From Methyloprofundus sedimenti (GTDB lineage: Bacteria > Pseudomonadota > Gammaproteobacteria > Methylococcales > Methylomonadaceae), in NCBI RefSeq assembly GCF_002072955.1, contig NZ_LPUF01000001.1, positions 95,001 through 159,000 of the forward strand: 64,000 bases of DNA. Direction: 5' to 3'. Below, in pieces: positions 34,131-42,818 of the stretch; positions within the stretch are counted from its first letter, which is position 1; the number at the start of each line of letters is the position of its first letter. A program made the position numbers and the translations under genes. Below the pieces are notes generated by a model that made no database searches, was not told the DNA's origin, and saw nothing but the letters and a program-made list of their open reading frames with translations.

Positions 34131-36689
34131 ATGCATTCAAAAACGAGCAACAGCCGATTACAGTACAGGCATGTAACAGCAGGTTTATTATCAGTCGCCA
34201 TTAGTACCGTAGTCAATCAACCGCTGTATGCCGAACAGCAAAGTAATCTGACAACTCGATATTACAATATCCCCTCCCAATCATTAGATGGCGCATTAAC
34301 CGAGCTGGCGGATCAAGCTGGGTTAAAGTTATTGTATCCTGCAGAGGTTGTGAGCAATAAACAATCCCAACCTTTGTCGGGTAACTATTCGCCTAAAACA
34401 GCATTGGAAACCTTATTGCGTGATAGCAGTCTGGATTATCGCTTTACCGATGATCAATCGGTAACCGTGCAAAAGCATCAAAAGTCGATGGATGATTTGT
34501 TAAAGATTGCTGCCAGTGATGAATATCGTGTGGATGCAACGGGTGGTGGGGAGGAAGATTATACTGGGCCGGTTGAACAAGAAGACTTGACGGTGAGTGG
34601 GCGGGAGTTGAGTGGGTATAATGTAATTAATGCGAATTCGGCGACTAAAACTGACACGCCGATTTTAGAAACACCAGTATCGATACAGGTGGTACCACGG
34701 GCCGTGATGAACGATCAAAAAACCACCACCATTAAAGGCGCGCTGGAAAACGTCAGCAGCGTGCGTCCGCAATCATCTTTAGGTCTAGGTAACGGCTTTA
34801 TTATCAGGGGCTTTCATAGTGACCGGGTTTATCGTAATGGTCTTGTCGCCAACGGTTTGAGTACCGGGCGAGCTGCTCAGTTTGATTCCGCCAATCTGGA
34901 ACGCGTCGAGGTGCTTAAAGGCCCGGCAGCGGTTTTATTTGGCCGTATCGAGCCGGGCGGCTTAATCAACCTGGTCACCAAAAAGCCTCAGGATGAGTCC
35001 TATTATTCGCTGGAACAGCGTTTCGGCTCTTACGATTTCTATCGAACCGAATGGGATGCGACCGGTGCTATTACGGATGATAATTCGTTAAGCTATCGTT
35101 TTAATGGTTCTTATCAAAACAATAAATCATTTCGAGATTTCAATTTTAATGATCGGGTTCAGGTGAATCCGTCTGTGACCTGGCGACCCAGCGATGCCAC
35201 TGAAATGTCCCTGGATGTAGAAGTTCTGCATGAGAATTATCAGGTGGACAGAGGCTTATTCGCTATCGGAGACCGCCCCGCACCAATTCCCATTACTCGC
35301 TCTTTCATTGACCCCAACGATCCTGTCGATACGAACTCCAAGGTATATCTCGGCTTCAATTTTACTCATGCCTTCAATGCAGATTGGACTATACGGAACC
35401 GCTTTCTGGCTTCTTTTGTTGACAGTAACGATATTTCTGTTAAACCCGCTAATGCCTTTACGGTAGCGGAGTTTTTAGATCCGAGTTCTGGCAATCGTAC
35501 CTATTTACGTAATATATTTTCTCAAATTGTAACTTCTCAAACTTATACCACTAATCTTGATTTAACGGGGAATCTGGAGCTTTGGGGAACAAACCATCAA
35601 ACTTTGATCGGTATCGATTATTTAAGATCAACCGGTACCTACCTGACCCGTGGAAACTTTCGGGAGCCAGTACCGGGCTTGGGAATCGACATTTACAATC
35701 CGGTGTACGGCATTGATCCTTCATTTTACGCCAATGCGCTGGCAACTCCTTTTCCCCCTGGGAGTAATCATTCCTATTTTAGGGATGAGTGGTATGGCGT
35801 GTATTTCCAGGATCACATCACGCTTTGGGACAAGCTTCATATACTGGGCGGTGGCCGCTATGATTGGGCGACTACCGGTCGAGGCAAGGGCGATTCGTTT
35901 AGCGCTGCTGAAGCAGATTTGCCTTCACGCAAAGATGAAGGCTTTAGTCCACGAGTGGGGATTCTCTATCAGCCCTGGGCATGGGCCAGTGTCTATGGCA
36001 ACTGGACAACCTCGTTCGGTGCAAACAATGGAATAACAGCTACTGGCGCTACTATCAATCCGGAAGTCGGGGAACAATTTGAAGTTGGTTTGAAAACCGA
36101 ACTTTTCGATCAGCGGCTGACAACAACGTTGGCATATTACCATTTGACCAAAGAGAATATTATGACCAGCGATTTCAACAGCCCCGATCCTCTCGCAAAG
36201 GCGGCTATTGGGGAAGCGCGCAGCCAGGGCATTGAGCTGGACATGAGCGGTCAAATCACCGATGAACTCAGTGTCATCGGCAACTATGCCTATACCGATG
36301 CACGCATTACTAAAGATTTTTCTGGGCTACAGGGCAATCGCTTGAGCAACGTTCCCGAGCATTCCGGTAGTTTGTGGCTCAAATACGATATTCATCATTA
36401 TGAACCGCTGAATGGCTTGAGTTTTGGCATGGGTGTATTCGCCGCCTCACAACGGGAAGGGGATGACGCCAATACCTTCGTTTTACCAGGGTATGTCCGA
36501 CTGGATGCCTTTGCCAGCTATGCCTATCAACTCGGAGATTCGCGTTTAATCGCACAATTCAATATACGCAATCTGTTGGATAAAACCTATTACGAGTCCA
36601 CCGATCCTTTTCAAAACGCACCGCCGCGTGTCGGCATTTATCCTGGTGCGCCGCTGACAGCGATAGGATCGATTCGCTTGGAATATTAA
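34131..36689 (+). CDS. TonB-dependent siderophore receptor with STN signalling domain
   Basis: The 852-residue protein has a long signal sequence and an STN domain (about 40-115, IPSQSLDGALTELADQAGL). The TonB-box region is near EDLTVSGREL. A plug domain (GNGFIIRGFHSDRVYRNGLV, LKGPAAVLFGRIEPGGLIN) and a barrel ending in LTAIGSIRLEY follow. The STN domain ties it to the upstream fecIR pair. It lacks the CxxxM copper motif of the other two receptors. A ferric siderophore (xenosiderophore) is the likely cargo. The PepSY protein downstream supports iron release. Confidence 0.92.
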   Translation: MHSKTSNSRLQYRHVTAGLLSVAISTVVNQPLYAEQQSNLTTRYYNIPSQSLDGALTELADQAGLKLLYPAEVVSNKQSQPLSGNYSPKTALETLLRDSSLDYRFTDDQSVTVQKHQKSMDDLLKIAASDEYRVDATGGGEEDYTGPVEQEDLTVSGRELSGYNVINANSATKTDTPILETPVSIQVVPRAVMNDQKTTTIKGALENVSSVRPQSSLGLGNGFIIRGFHSDRVYRNGLVANGLSTGRAAQFDSANLERVEVLKGPAAVLFGRIEPGGLINLVTKKPQDESYYSLEQRFGSYDFYRTEWDATGAITDDNSLSYRFNGSYQNNKSFRDFNFNDRVQVNPSVTWRPSDATEMSLDVEVLHENYQVDRGLFAIGDRPAPIPITRSFIDPNDPVDTNSKVYLGFNFTHAFNADWTIRNRFLASFVDSNDISVKPANAFTVAEFLDPSSGNRTYLRNIFSQIVTSQTYTTNLDLTGNLELWGTNHQTLIGIDYLRSTGTYLTRGNFREPVPGLGIDIYNPVYGIDPSFYANALATPFPPGSNHSYFRDEWYGVYFQDHITLWDKLHILGGGRYDWATTGRGKGDSFSAAEADLPSRKDEGFSPRVGILYQPWAWASVYGNWTTSFGANNGITATGATINPEVGEQFEVGLKTELFDQRLTTTLAYYHLTKENIMTSDFNSPDPLAKAAIGEARSQGIELDMSGQITDELSVIGNYAYTDARITKDFSGLQGNRLSNVPEHSGSLWLKYDIHHYEPLNGLSFGMGVFAASQREGDDANTFVLPGYVRLDAFASYAYQLGDSRLIAQFNIRNLLDKTYYESTDPFQNAPPRVGIYPGAPLTAIGSIRLEY

Positions 36690-36699
36690 CTGTCATGTC

Positions 36700-36719
36700 G
36701 GGCATAAAAATACATGCCC
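36700..36719 (+). repeat. Small GGGCAT/ATGCCC hairpin between receptor and PepSY gene
   Basis: A 6-bp stem around an AT-rich loop resembles half of the GTCGGGCA repeats at 38028 onward. Confidence 0.35.
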
Positions 36720-36765
36720 AGTCTACGAAACTAACCACGACTATACGTGAAGGGGTTGATAAAAG

Positions 36766-38031
36766 ATGAGCGAGCATGAGAATATGGCTTTACAAAGAAT
36801 ATTGCCACAGACGATGAATGAAAACCGCTATAAAGCTTTGCAATGGCGGCGACGGTTTCGCAACTTTTGGCTAACGGTGCATTTGTATATTGCCCTGTCG
36901 ATAGGCTTTTTCTTTGTCATTCTTGGACTGACAGGTTCTTTAAATGTTTTCAATTACGAACTGGAGGAGCTGGGTTTGCCGCAAGTGCAACATGAAGCCT
37001 ATGCGCAACTGCGTACACCGGATGAACTAATGCAAACTGTTAAAGCAGCTCACCCGAAAAAAAATGGCAAATGGTCATTGCTGATGCCGGGTTACGGCAA
37101 CGATTATGTATGGGCGGAATATCCAAAACCTGTAGAAACAGCTGACGAGCTTTATGCGCCGTTCCGTGTTTTGGTCGATCCATACAGCGGAAAAATAATC
37201 TCGGAAAGTTATTGGGGACGTACCTTATGGTCTTCAATTTACCAAATCCATGCCAGTTTGCTGACGGCTAGATTAGGTGTAAAGATCGGGCGATTTGGCT
37301 TTAATACGGTCTGTTTTCTCGGCTTATTTATGTTTATTTCCACGTTGACAGGGCTTTATCTGTGGTGGCCGCGCTGGGAAAAATTTAAAAAATCAGTAAC
37401 CATTAAACGGGACGCAAGCCCGGAACGACTTTACTTTGATTTGCATAAAGCCACGGGCTTTTACAGTTCAATCATTCTACTGATTTTGTCGTTTACCGGG
37501 TTTTCGTTTAGTTATGCTGATTATATCAAGCCGTTGATACGCGGTTTTTCAGCCGTCAAGGAAAAGCATTTAGAAGAACCGGATGTAAAGTCACAGGTTG
37601 TAAAAAATGCGCCGACTCTTTCGATAGCGCGCGCTGTTTCCATTGCAGACAAGATTTTCCCCGGGGCGGAATTGCGTGGAGTAACAACACCGGATGGTAT
37701 AACAGGCGTTTATAGTGTCTCCAAAAGGCAATCAGATGAGGCTAATCACCGATGGGCGCGCAGTAAGGTATGGATCGATCAATACAACGGCAAAGTATTA
37801 GCCGTGCAAGACCCAAATCAATTTACCGCTGGTGAAACGTTCTTGAATGTGTTGTGGCCGCTACACAGCGGCGAAGCGTTTGGTTTTGCAGGTCGCATTT
37901 TGTGGTGTATTACTGGATTTGTCCCTTTAATTTTATATGTCACAGGTATGAGCCGCTGGCTACAAAAACGCAAAGCAAAAAAAATAAAGAAAAATAAAAC
38001 AAAGCAAAATTACACTATCGTAGCCAGGTAG
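36766..38031 (+). CDS. PepSY-associated inner-membrane protein (siderophore iron reductase type)
   Basis: The 421-residue protein has four clear membrane helices: about 40-65 (ALSIGFFFVILGLTGSLN), 180-205, 235-260 and 370-395. The PepSY_TM family motifs LTVHLYIALSIGF, IYQIHASLL, LYLWWPRW, FDLHKATGFYSS and LWPLHSGEAFG are present, with conserved His positions for heme. The tail is strongly basic. Such proteins next to siderophore receptors are thought to reduce or handle ferric siderophores. It lies 77 bp after the receptor and is probably co-transcribed. Confidence 0.85.
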   Translation: MSEHENMALQRILPQTMNENRYKALQWRRRFRNFWLTVHLYIALSIGFFFVILGLTGSLNVFNYELEELGLPQVQHEAYAQLRTPDELMQTVKAAHPKKNGKWSLLMPGYGNDYVWAEYPKPVETADELYAPFRVLVDPYSGKIISESYWGRTLWSSIYQIHASLLTARLGVKIGRFGFNTVCFLGLFMFISTLTGLYLWWPRWEKFKKSVTIKRDASPERLYFDLHKATGFYSSIILLILSFTGFSFSYADYIKPLIRGFSAVKEKHLEEPDVKSQVVKNAPTLSIARAVSIADKIFPGAELRGVTTPDGITGVYSVSKRQSDEANHRWARSKVWIDQYNGKVLAVQDPNQFTAGETFLNVLWPLHSGEAFGFAGRILWCITGFVPLILYVTGMSRWLQKRKAKKIKKNKTKQNYTIVAR

Positions 38032-38433
38032 GTCGGACAAGCTTTTCTGCCCGACATTACGATGCTCCAATGTGTTGAACAATGTGGTATTGTTGCCATG
38101 GCTTTATCATCGGGCGCGGCAATGTCGGGCAACGATAAAACTGTTGCCCGACCTACGATGAATTATCCGAAACAGCCGGGTAGGTCGGGCATGCTGTTTA
38201 TGCCCGACGTTTCGATGCTCCAATGTGTTAAACATTGTGGTATTGTTGCCATGGCTTTATCATCGGGCGCGGCAATGTCGGGCAACGATAAAACTGTTGC
38301 CCGACCTACGATGAATTATCCGAAACAGCCAGGTAGGTCGGGCAAGCTTTTCTGCCCGACGTTTCGATGCTCCAATGTGATAAACATTGTGGAATTGTTG
38401 CCATGGCTTTATCATCGGGCGCTGCTATAAGTA
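38028..38433. repeat. About 152-bp tandem repeat, 2.6 copies
   Basis: Copies start at 38028, 38180 and 38333, each with GTAGGTCGGGCA...TGCCCGAC followed by GATGCTCCAATGTG and ATCGGGCG blocks. Identity between copies is very high. Internal GTCGGGCA palindromes are REP-like. An ORF across it (38062-38430) is an artefact of the repeat. Confidence 0.9.
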
Positions 38434-38492
38434 TATACAAGATTTAATAATATCTTCCAATGCAGCCCTACAAATAGGATTAATGTATCAGG

Positions 38493-38978
38493 TTAATCAG
38501 GTCTGCGAGTGCTACGACTTATAGTATAGGGCAAAATAAAGGTTCCAACAGTATTAAGCACCTCTAATAACTGAGCCGCTAATTCGTAAGCTTTATTAAT
38601 AGTTGCAGCTTGTAACTCTGGATCATCAGGATAATCATACGAAAAGCTATTTCTTATTTCGCGCATCAATAACCAGTTATCGGCCGAAGGAATTGCGCCA
38701 ATTTTTTCTAAGCGATAAAGCTTGTCGATAAAGGCTTTTAAATCACCTGGCTCTTTTGTTAGCTCTAGCACAGCAGGAAATAATTTTGCCCCCATTAAAT
38801 CCTGTAATTTACCAAACCGTGTGGAAAATTGATCAAGTATAGCCAATTCCATATCGGTTAACTGCTCTAAAGTCTTTGCTGAAAAAGGGACGTGCGTGCG
38901 TAACGCAGCCATCGCCCATTTGAGGCGATCGGCGTGACGCTGGCAGACTTTTAATGTTTCATCAAGAGTTTCAATCAT
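38493..38978 (-). CDS. HEPN-domain (HepT-like) protein with altered active site
   Basis: The 161-residue all-helical protein resembles HepT-type HEPN toxins paired with MNT nucleotidyltransferases. The expected RX4HXY RNase motif reads RNSFSYDY, with Tyr (TAT) in place of the catalytic His. If the alignment is right, RNase activity is probably lost. Its start overlaps the stop of the nucleotidyltransferase gene by 4 bp. The C-terminus (SRSTRRPD) is basic. Confidence 0.7.
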   Translation of the reverse strand: MIETLDETLKVCQRHADRLKWAMAALRTHVPFSAKTLEQLTDMELAILDQFSTRFGKLQDLMGAKLFPAVLELTKEPGDLKAFIDKLYRLEKIGAIPSADNWLLMREIRNSFSYDYPDDPELQAATINKAYELAAQLLEVLNTVGTFILPYTISRSTRRPD

Positions 38979-39310
38979 TGCAATAATATCCCTGTTTGTT
39001 TAGCAATACGGTAGATGGGTATATCAATTGAATGATTACTTCTGCGCAGTACAACATCAATTTTTTGCTCGCCCAGCACTTTATGCAGCTCTCGTAAAAA
39101 CTGCAATTTAGCCGTTATTAAGTCGGCAGCATTTTGTCGTGTGGCTTCTATATATAAATCTATATCACCGCCCTTAGACTGATCTTTCACTCTTGAGCCA
39201 AATAACCATACCTGAGCATCGCTACCAAAGTATTTTGTCGTATTTTCGCAAATAACGTTTTTCTGTAAGGGTGTTAAGCGCATAATATTATCAATTCGTT
39301 GTGTCTGCAT
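38975..39310 (-). CDS. MntA-like nucleotidyltransferase (HEPN partner)
   Basis: The 111-residue minimal nucleotidyltransferase has the motif VWLFGSRVKDQSKGGDIDLY (GS...DxD) and a third acidic position in QKIDVVLRR. MntA-type enzymes silence HepT by AMPylation of its active-site Tyr. The start at 39310 is not certain; an ATG at 39283 (MRLTPLQKN) is equally good. It is co-transcribed with the HEPN gene. Confidence 0.8.
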   Translation of the reverse strand: MQTQRIDNIMRLTPLQKNVICENTTKYFGSDAQVWLFGSRVKDQSKGGDIDLYIEATRQNAADLITAKLQFLRELHKVLGEQKIDVVLRRSNHSIDIPIYRIAKQTGILLQ

Positions 39311-39424
39311 GTAGATACTATATTATTAATATAATGATTTATTAACGAGTGGAGGTCAACAATGCAACAGAACATCAGACAACCTGATCTCACGGAAAAT
39401 AAATTGATACCCTGTAAACCTAAT

Positions 39425-39504
39425 GTAGGTTGGCGCTGAGGAACGAAGCCCAACAAATTCGGCGAAATATCCTGTTGGGCTTCGCAAGCTCAGCACCAAC
39501 CTAC
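39425..39504. repeat. 80-bp palindromic repeat (GTAGGTTG type)
   Basis: GTAGGTTGGCGCTGAG...GAAGCCCAACA is mirrored by TGTTGGGCTTC...CTCAGCACCAACCTAC. A degenerate half copy lies at 15122-15152. Confidence 0.85.
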
Positions 39505-39726
39505 GCATCTAAGTCTCACCTTTTTATCTTGAAAAATCAGTAAGCTTTTGATTTTATTGGACTGGCTTGTCATTCCGTAGACCAACTGATATTGCTCACG
39601 ATACATCAGAGTTTTTTTATATCGTCCTGCACATAATGTAACTGTCTGGCGATATTGATAATTGAAGTATTTAACATTACCTGATGACCCACAAGCTCCA
39701 GCTATCTTTAAAAAATGCGTATACAT
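39490..39726 (-). pseudogene. RayT (REP-associated tyrosine transposase) scrap
   Basis: The central part reads VKYFNYQYRQTVTLCAGRYK and then KTLMYREQYQL. This matches the (FNYRY..TGTLWEGRYKS...EQYLL) block of Y1 transposases. The HxH N-terminal part and the C-terminus are missing. It lies between two palindromic repeats. Confidence 0.6.
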
Positions 39727-39730
39727 CTAA

Positions 39731-39817
39731 TGTAGCCCGTATGAAATTTACGGAATGCGGGTATTATATTAGGTGCCATGAATATCCCGTATTCCGCTAA
39801 CGCCATAACGGGCTACA
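39731..39817. repeat. Palindromic repeat with TGTAGCCCGT / ACGGGCTACA ends
   Basis: The 10-bp ends are perfect inverted copies and the inside carries CGGAATGCGGG / CCCGTATTCCG. It is followed by a short open stretch (39818-39910) reading SDRLKVIRNLVNKKEVEAVM that may be the tail of a lost gene. Confidence 0.75.
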
Positions 39818-39935
39818 AAGTGGTTAGTGATAGGCTGAAAGTTATACGTAATCTGGTAAACAAAAAGGAAGTCGAAGCTGTCATGAATAAGCTCAACCAA
39901 CGACCTTGAGAAACATTAAACTATGACACAACACC

Positions 39936-39971
39936 CCTCACGCTGTATTTTTAATAATACTGAGCGTGAGG
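39936..39971. terminator. Hairpin downstream of the DUF1134-like gene
   Basis: CCTCACGCT (39936-39944) and AGCGTGAGG (39963-39971) form a 9-bp stem extended by an inner GTATT/AATAC. It lies 32 bp past the stop of the minus-strand gene but lacks a T-run, so it may protect the 3' end. Confidence 0.5.
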
Positions 39972-40002
39972 TAGCATGATTACTGAAGTTGAATTCGCCT
40001 GC

Positions 40003-40953
40003 TTATTGAGGCATGATGTTTTTAATTTTTAATCCGTCTGTAGCTATAGTCAGCCTAATACCCTTTTCTTTAGCAGTTAGCTTCAAAATAACACCTTTAT
40101 CATTTCTCATAACCAGCGCAGATATACCAGAATTTTCTGTATTACCTAACACCGCGCCTGCTTCAGCTGCAACAAAAACGCCTTCAAGATCTTTTGCTTC
40201 AACCATATTATAGATGTTCCCTGTCGCGTTAACAGATGCAATCCCTAGGTCTAATACTGAGAAACCTTCTATATCAAAGGTATAAATAGAACCGTTATGC
40301 ATAGTCATCGTCCCTTTGCCCCATTCTACCCCAAAACCCAGTGCAATAGCGGTGCTACTGATATCAACGGTTCCTGATACTTTAGGCGCTGGTAATACAG
40401 ACACTGCATAGGACTGGACATAGACCGCTTCGACTTCATCGCCTACTTTAACCTCGGATAGATCTACATACTCCGAAACATTAAGTTCTACAGTTTTCTC
40501 TTCACCTTTAATAGTGACCAAACGTTTTTTTTCATCTACAGCAGACACAGTTCCTACAGCAGCGATAGTATGGGTTATTCTAAATCCAGGTTTTTCACCC
40601 AGCTTTGCGCGCTGTAAATCAACCGAATCCATACGTTCCTTTAGTCCACCATCCTTAGGTGCAAGGGCAATTGCAAAACCTTCAAAGTATTGGGTGATAA
40701 CCTGATCGCCACGCTTAAGTTGATCAAAATTTCGGACTTCAGGTCCCACAATAAAAGCTTGCTCCTGTCCATTTTCATCTTTAAGGGTAACCATTCGATT
40801 TTCCTTATCAATATTTACCACTGTTGCTATAGAAACGGCCGTGCCATTTATAGCTGCCCCCTCAATAGCCGCAGGCTCTTCTACAGCAAAAGCCTGATAA
40901 ACGGGCATAAATATTGTGGCAATTAAAACACCTATGTGTATTTTTTTAAGCAT
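40003..40953 (-). CDS. Secreted protein with two OB-like repeats and a DUF1134/EipA-like domain
   Basis: The 316-residue protein has a signal peptide (ending near QAFA-VE). Two tandem units of about 50 residues follow: ATVVNIDKENRMVTLKD and GTVSAVDEKKRLVTIKG, each ending in a KRGDQVITQY / KVGDEVEAVY strand. A C-terminal domain (about 195-316) with GKGTMTMHNGSIYTFDIEG and SVNATGNIYNMVEAKDLEG resembles DUF1134/EipA cell-envelope proteins. It is probably periplasmic. The DUF assignment is by pattern only. Confidence 0.55.
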   Translation of the reverse strand: MLKKIHIGVLIATIFMPVYQAFAVEEPAAIEGAAINGTAVSIATVVNIDKENRMVTLKDENGQEQAFIVGPEVRNFDQLKRGDQVITQYFEGFAIALAPKDGGLKERMDSVDLQRAKLGEKPGFRITHTIAAVGTVSAVDEKKRLVTIKGEEKTVELNVSEYVDLSEVKVGDEVEAVYVQSYAVSVLPAPKVSGTVDISSTAIALGFGVEWGKGTMTMHNGSIYTFDIEGFSVLDLGIASVNATGNIYNMVEAKDLEGVFVAAEAGAVLGNTENSGISALVMRNDKGVILKLTAKEKGIRLTIATDGLKIKNIMPQ

Positions 40954-41209
40954 AATGATTTCTCCATTTTAATAAAAAATTTACGTATTTTTATAGTTTA
41001 AGTTATACAAATCTGGGCAATTATCAACCAGTTTTAATCTCCCTAATAGTCATCCATTACTTCCATTCATCCCTCTGTTTAATAGTAACTCAATGCCTGG
41101 AAAATTGTCACGTCATTTTATGAGAGTAAAGATAAATTACATTTTTATTCTGGCAATATAGTAATTTTGTATTATTTAACGCCTGGGACGCACAAAGAAA
41201 TCAGCAGAG

Positions 41210-41323
41210 TTAGACTCGCTCGATATTCAAATTATCCTTATAATTTGTTGCTTTCCTATTGCCATCTTTTGATTTTAGACTGACTTGCCGCCCCGTTAAT
41301 TTTTCGATCCGTTCGCTGAATTT
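41210..41323 (-). pseudogene. RayT C-terminal scrap
   Basis: The stretch reads KFSERIEKLTGRQVSLKSKD and ends in NLNIERV. It is similar, on DNA and protein level, to the RayT scrap at 59415-59605 and to the C-terminus encoded at 46685. The rest of 40954-41446 holds no gene. Confidence 0.6.
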
Positions 41324-41446
41324 AATTCAATAAATCGACTACAGACCAGTCGCAATTTAAGTCTAGATTTCTGTCGATAATTACTCCGATGCAATTCAAG
41401 TTCAACCAAGATAGAAATTTCAAATCACATCAGCGACCGTTTGATT

Positions 41447-42808
41447 TTATTTAATCCAGACTTGCTTGCTGTTTACAAACTCGCGAATCCCGTGTGGCCC
41501 TAGTTCTCGACCGTATCCAGAACGTTTAATACCGCCACTGGGCAAACGCGAATCGGTTTTCACTATACCGTTAATAACGACCTGTCCCGCATCGATTTTC
41601 ATCGCAGTCTGTTCGGCGAGCTTAACATCCGCCATCCAGATACTTGCAGCCAAACCGTATTCGGTGTCGTTGGCAAGTTTCACCGCATGGTCCAGATCAT
41701 CAACCCGGGTGACCACCATGACCGGACCAAAAGTCTCTTCGCGGAAAGCACACATAGACGGCGTCACCTCCGTAAGCAAGGTGGGTGGGTAAAAATAGCC
41801 AGGCCCTTTCGGCAATACTCCCCCTAATAGACAATGCGCACCGGCTGCCACCGTTTCTTGCACCTGACGGTGCAAGTTTTGCTGTAAATCCTGCCGGGCG
41901 ATCGGGCCGATATCAGTGCTACTCTCCAGCGGATCCCCCATCCTTAATTTTGCCAGACGTATTTTGAGCATGGCAACAAAATGATCGTAAATTGCGTCTT
42001 CTACCAAAATCCTTTTAGCAGCGATACAGGACTGCCCCGCGTTGATAATACGTGACAAAGTGATAGCGTTTGCTGCTGATTCAAGATCCGCATCGGCCAT
42101 CACGATACTAGGGTCTGAGCCACCCAACTCCAACACCGAGGGTTTGATTTCTGACGCAGCAATCGCAGCGACTTTTGCGCCGGCTCCCGCCGAACCAGTA
42201 AATGATATTGCCGCAATCAACGGGTCGCGGATTGCACGCTCAACATCCGCAGTAATAACCGGTAAATTCACCATAATATTTGCCGGAGCACCAGCGGTCT
42301 TGAAAACCTTAGCGATCGCGGCGGCGCAACCAGGTACATTCGAGTCATGTTTCAACACACAGGTATTGCCCGCCATCAATGCCGGGGCCAAATAACGAAA
42401 TGCCAACCACAAAGGGGCATTCCAAGGCAAAATCCCAAGTAAGGTCCCCAGTGGTGGATAACAAACGTAACTGCTTGACGCATCGGACTGCAGCGTCTCA
42501 TTTTTCAAAAAGCTTGCGGCATGTTCGGCATAAAATTCGGCACAACCAGCGGCTTTCTCGACTTCCGGCCCACCTTCTTTAATCGGCTTACCCATTTCGA
42601 TGGCCATTAACTCTGCCAGCGATTTCTTTTGCCTGCGCAACTCCGCCGCTACCGCTCGCATCACCTCAGCCCGTCCTGAATAACCTATTGAATTCCATGA
42701 CGCAAATGCCATATGTGCGGTAAGGACAGCCTGATGTATTTGCTCATTCTTGAGCGCGGGATATTCGCTGATAACGGTTTCATTGAATGGATTTTTTGCT
42801 ACTAGCAT
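41447..42808 (-). CDS. doeC: NAD(P)-dependent aldehyde dehydrogenase, DoeC (aspartate-semialdehyde) type
   Basis: The start MLVAKNPFNETVISEYP at 42808 is chosen because an AGAGG Shine-Dalgarno sequence lies just upstream; a longer reading from 42889 would overlap doeA by 71 bp. The 453-residue protein has the ALDH motifs GILPWNAPLW, SFTGSAGAGAKVA, catalytic Glu in VLELGGSDPSIV, nucleophile Cys in NAGQSCIAAKR and EETFGPVM. The family includes succinate-semialdehyde and aspartate-semialdehyde dehydrogenases. In this operon it should oxidise aspartate semialdehyde to aspartate, the last step of ectoine breakdown. Confidence 0.85.
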   Translation of the reverse strand: MLVAKNPFNETVISEYPALKNEQIHQAVLTAHMAFASWNSIGYSGRAEVMRAVAAELRRQKKSLAELMAIEMGKPIKEGGPEVEKAAGCAEFYAEHAASFLKNETLQSDASSSYVCYPPLGTLLGILPWNAPLWLAFRYLAPALMAGNTCVLKHDSNVPGCAAAIAKVFKTAGAPANIMVNLPVITADVERAIRDPLIAAISFTGSAGAGAKVAAIAASEIKPSVLELGGSDPSIVMADADLESAANAITLSRIINAGQSCIAAKRILVEDAIYDHFVAMLKIRLAKLRMGDPLESSTDIGPIARQDLQQNLHRQVQETVAAGAHCLLGGVLPKGPGYFYPPTLLTEVTPSMCAFREETFGPVMVVTRVDDLDHAVKLANDTEYGLAASIWMADVKLAEQTAMKIDAGQVVINGIVKTDSRLPSGGIKRSGYGRELGPHGIREFVNSKQVWIK

Positions 42809-42818
42809 CTTAACCTCT

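Noticed and set aside
38062-38430. 122-codon ORF over the 152-bp tandem repeat
   Set aside because: Its apparent protein repeat only mirrors the DNA repeat; the unit is nearly a multiple of three. It has no start context and no family.
38028-38433. Possible CRISPR array
   Set aside because: The units are about 152 bp, adjacent and almost identical over their whole length; there are no short repeats with variable spacers and no cas genes.
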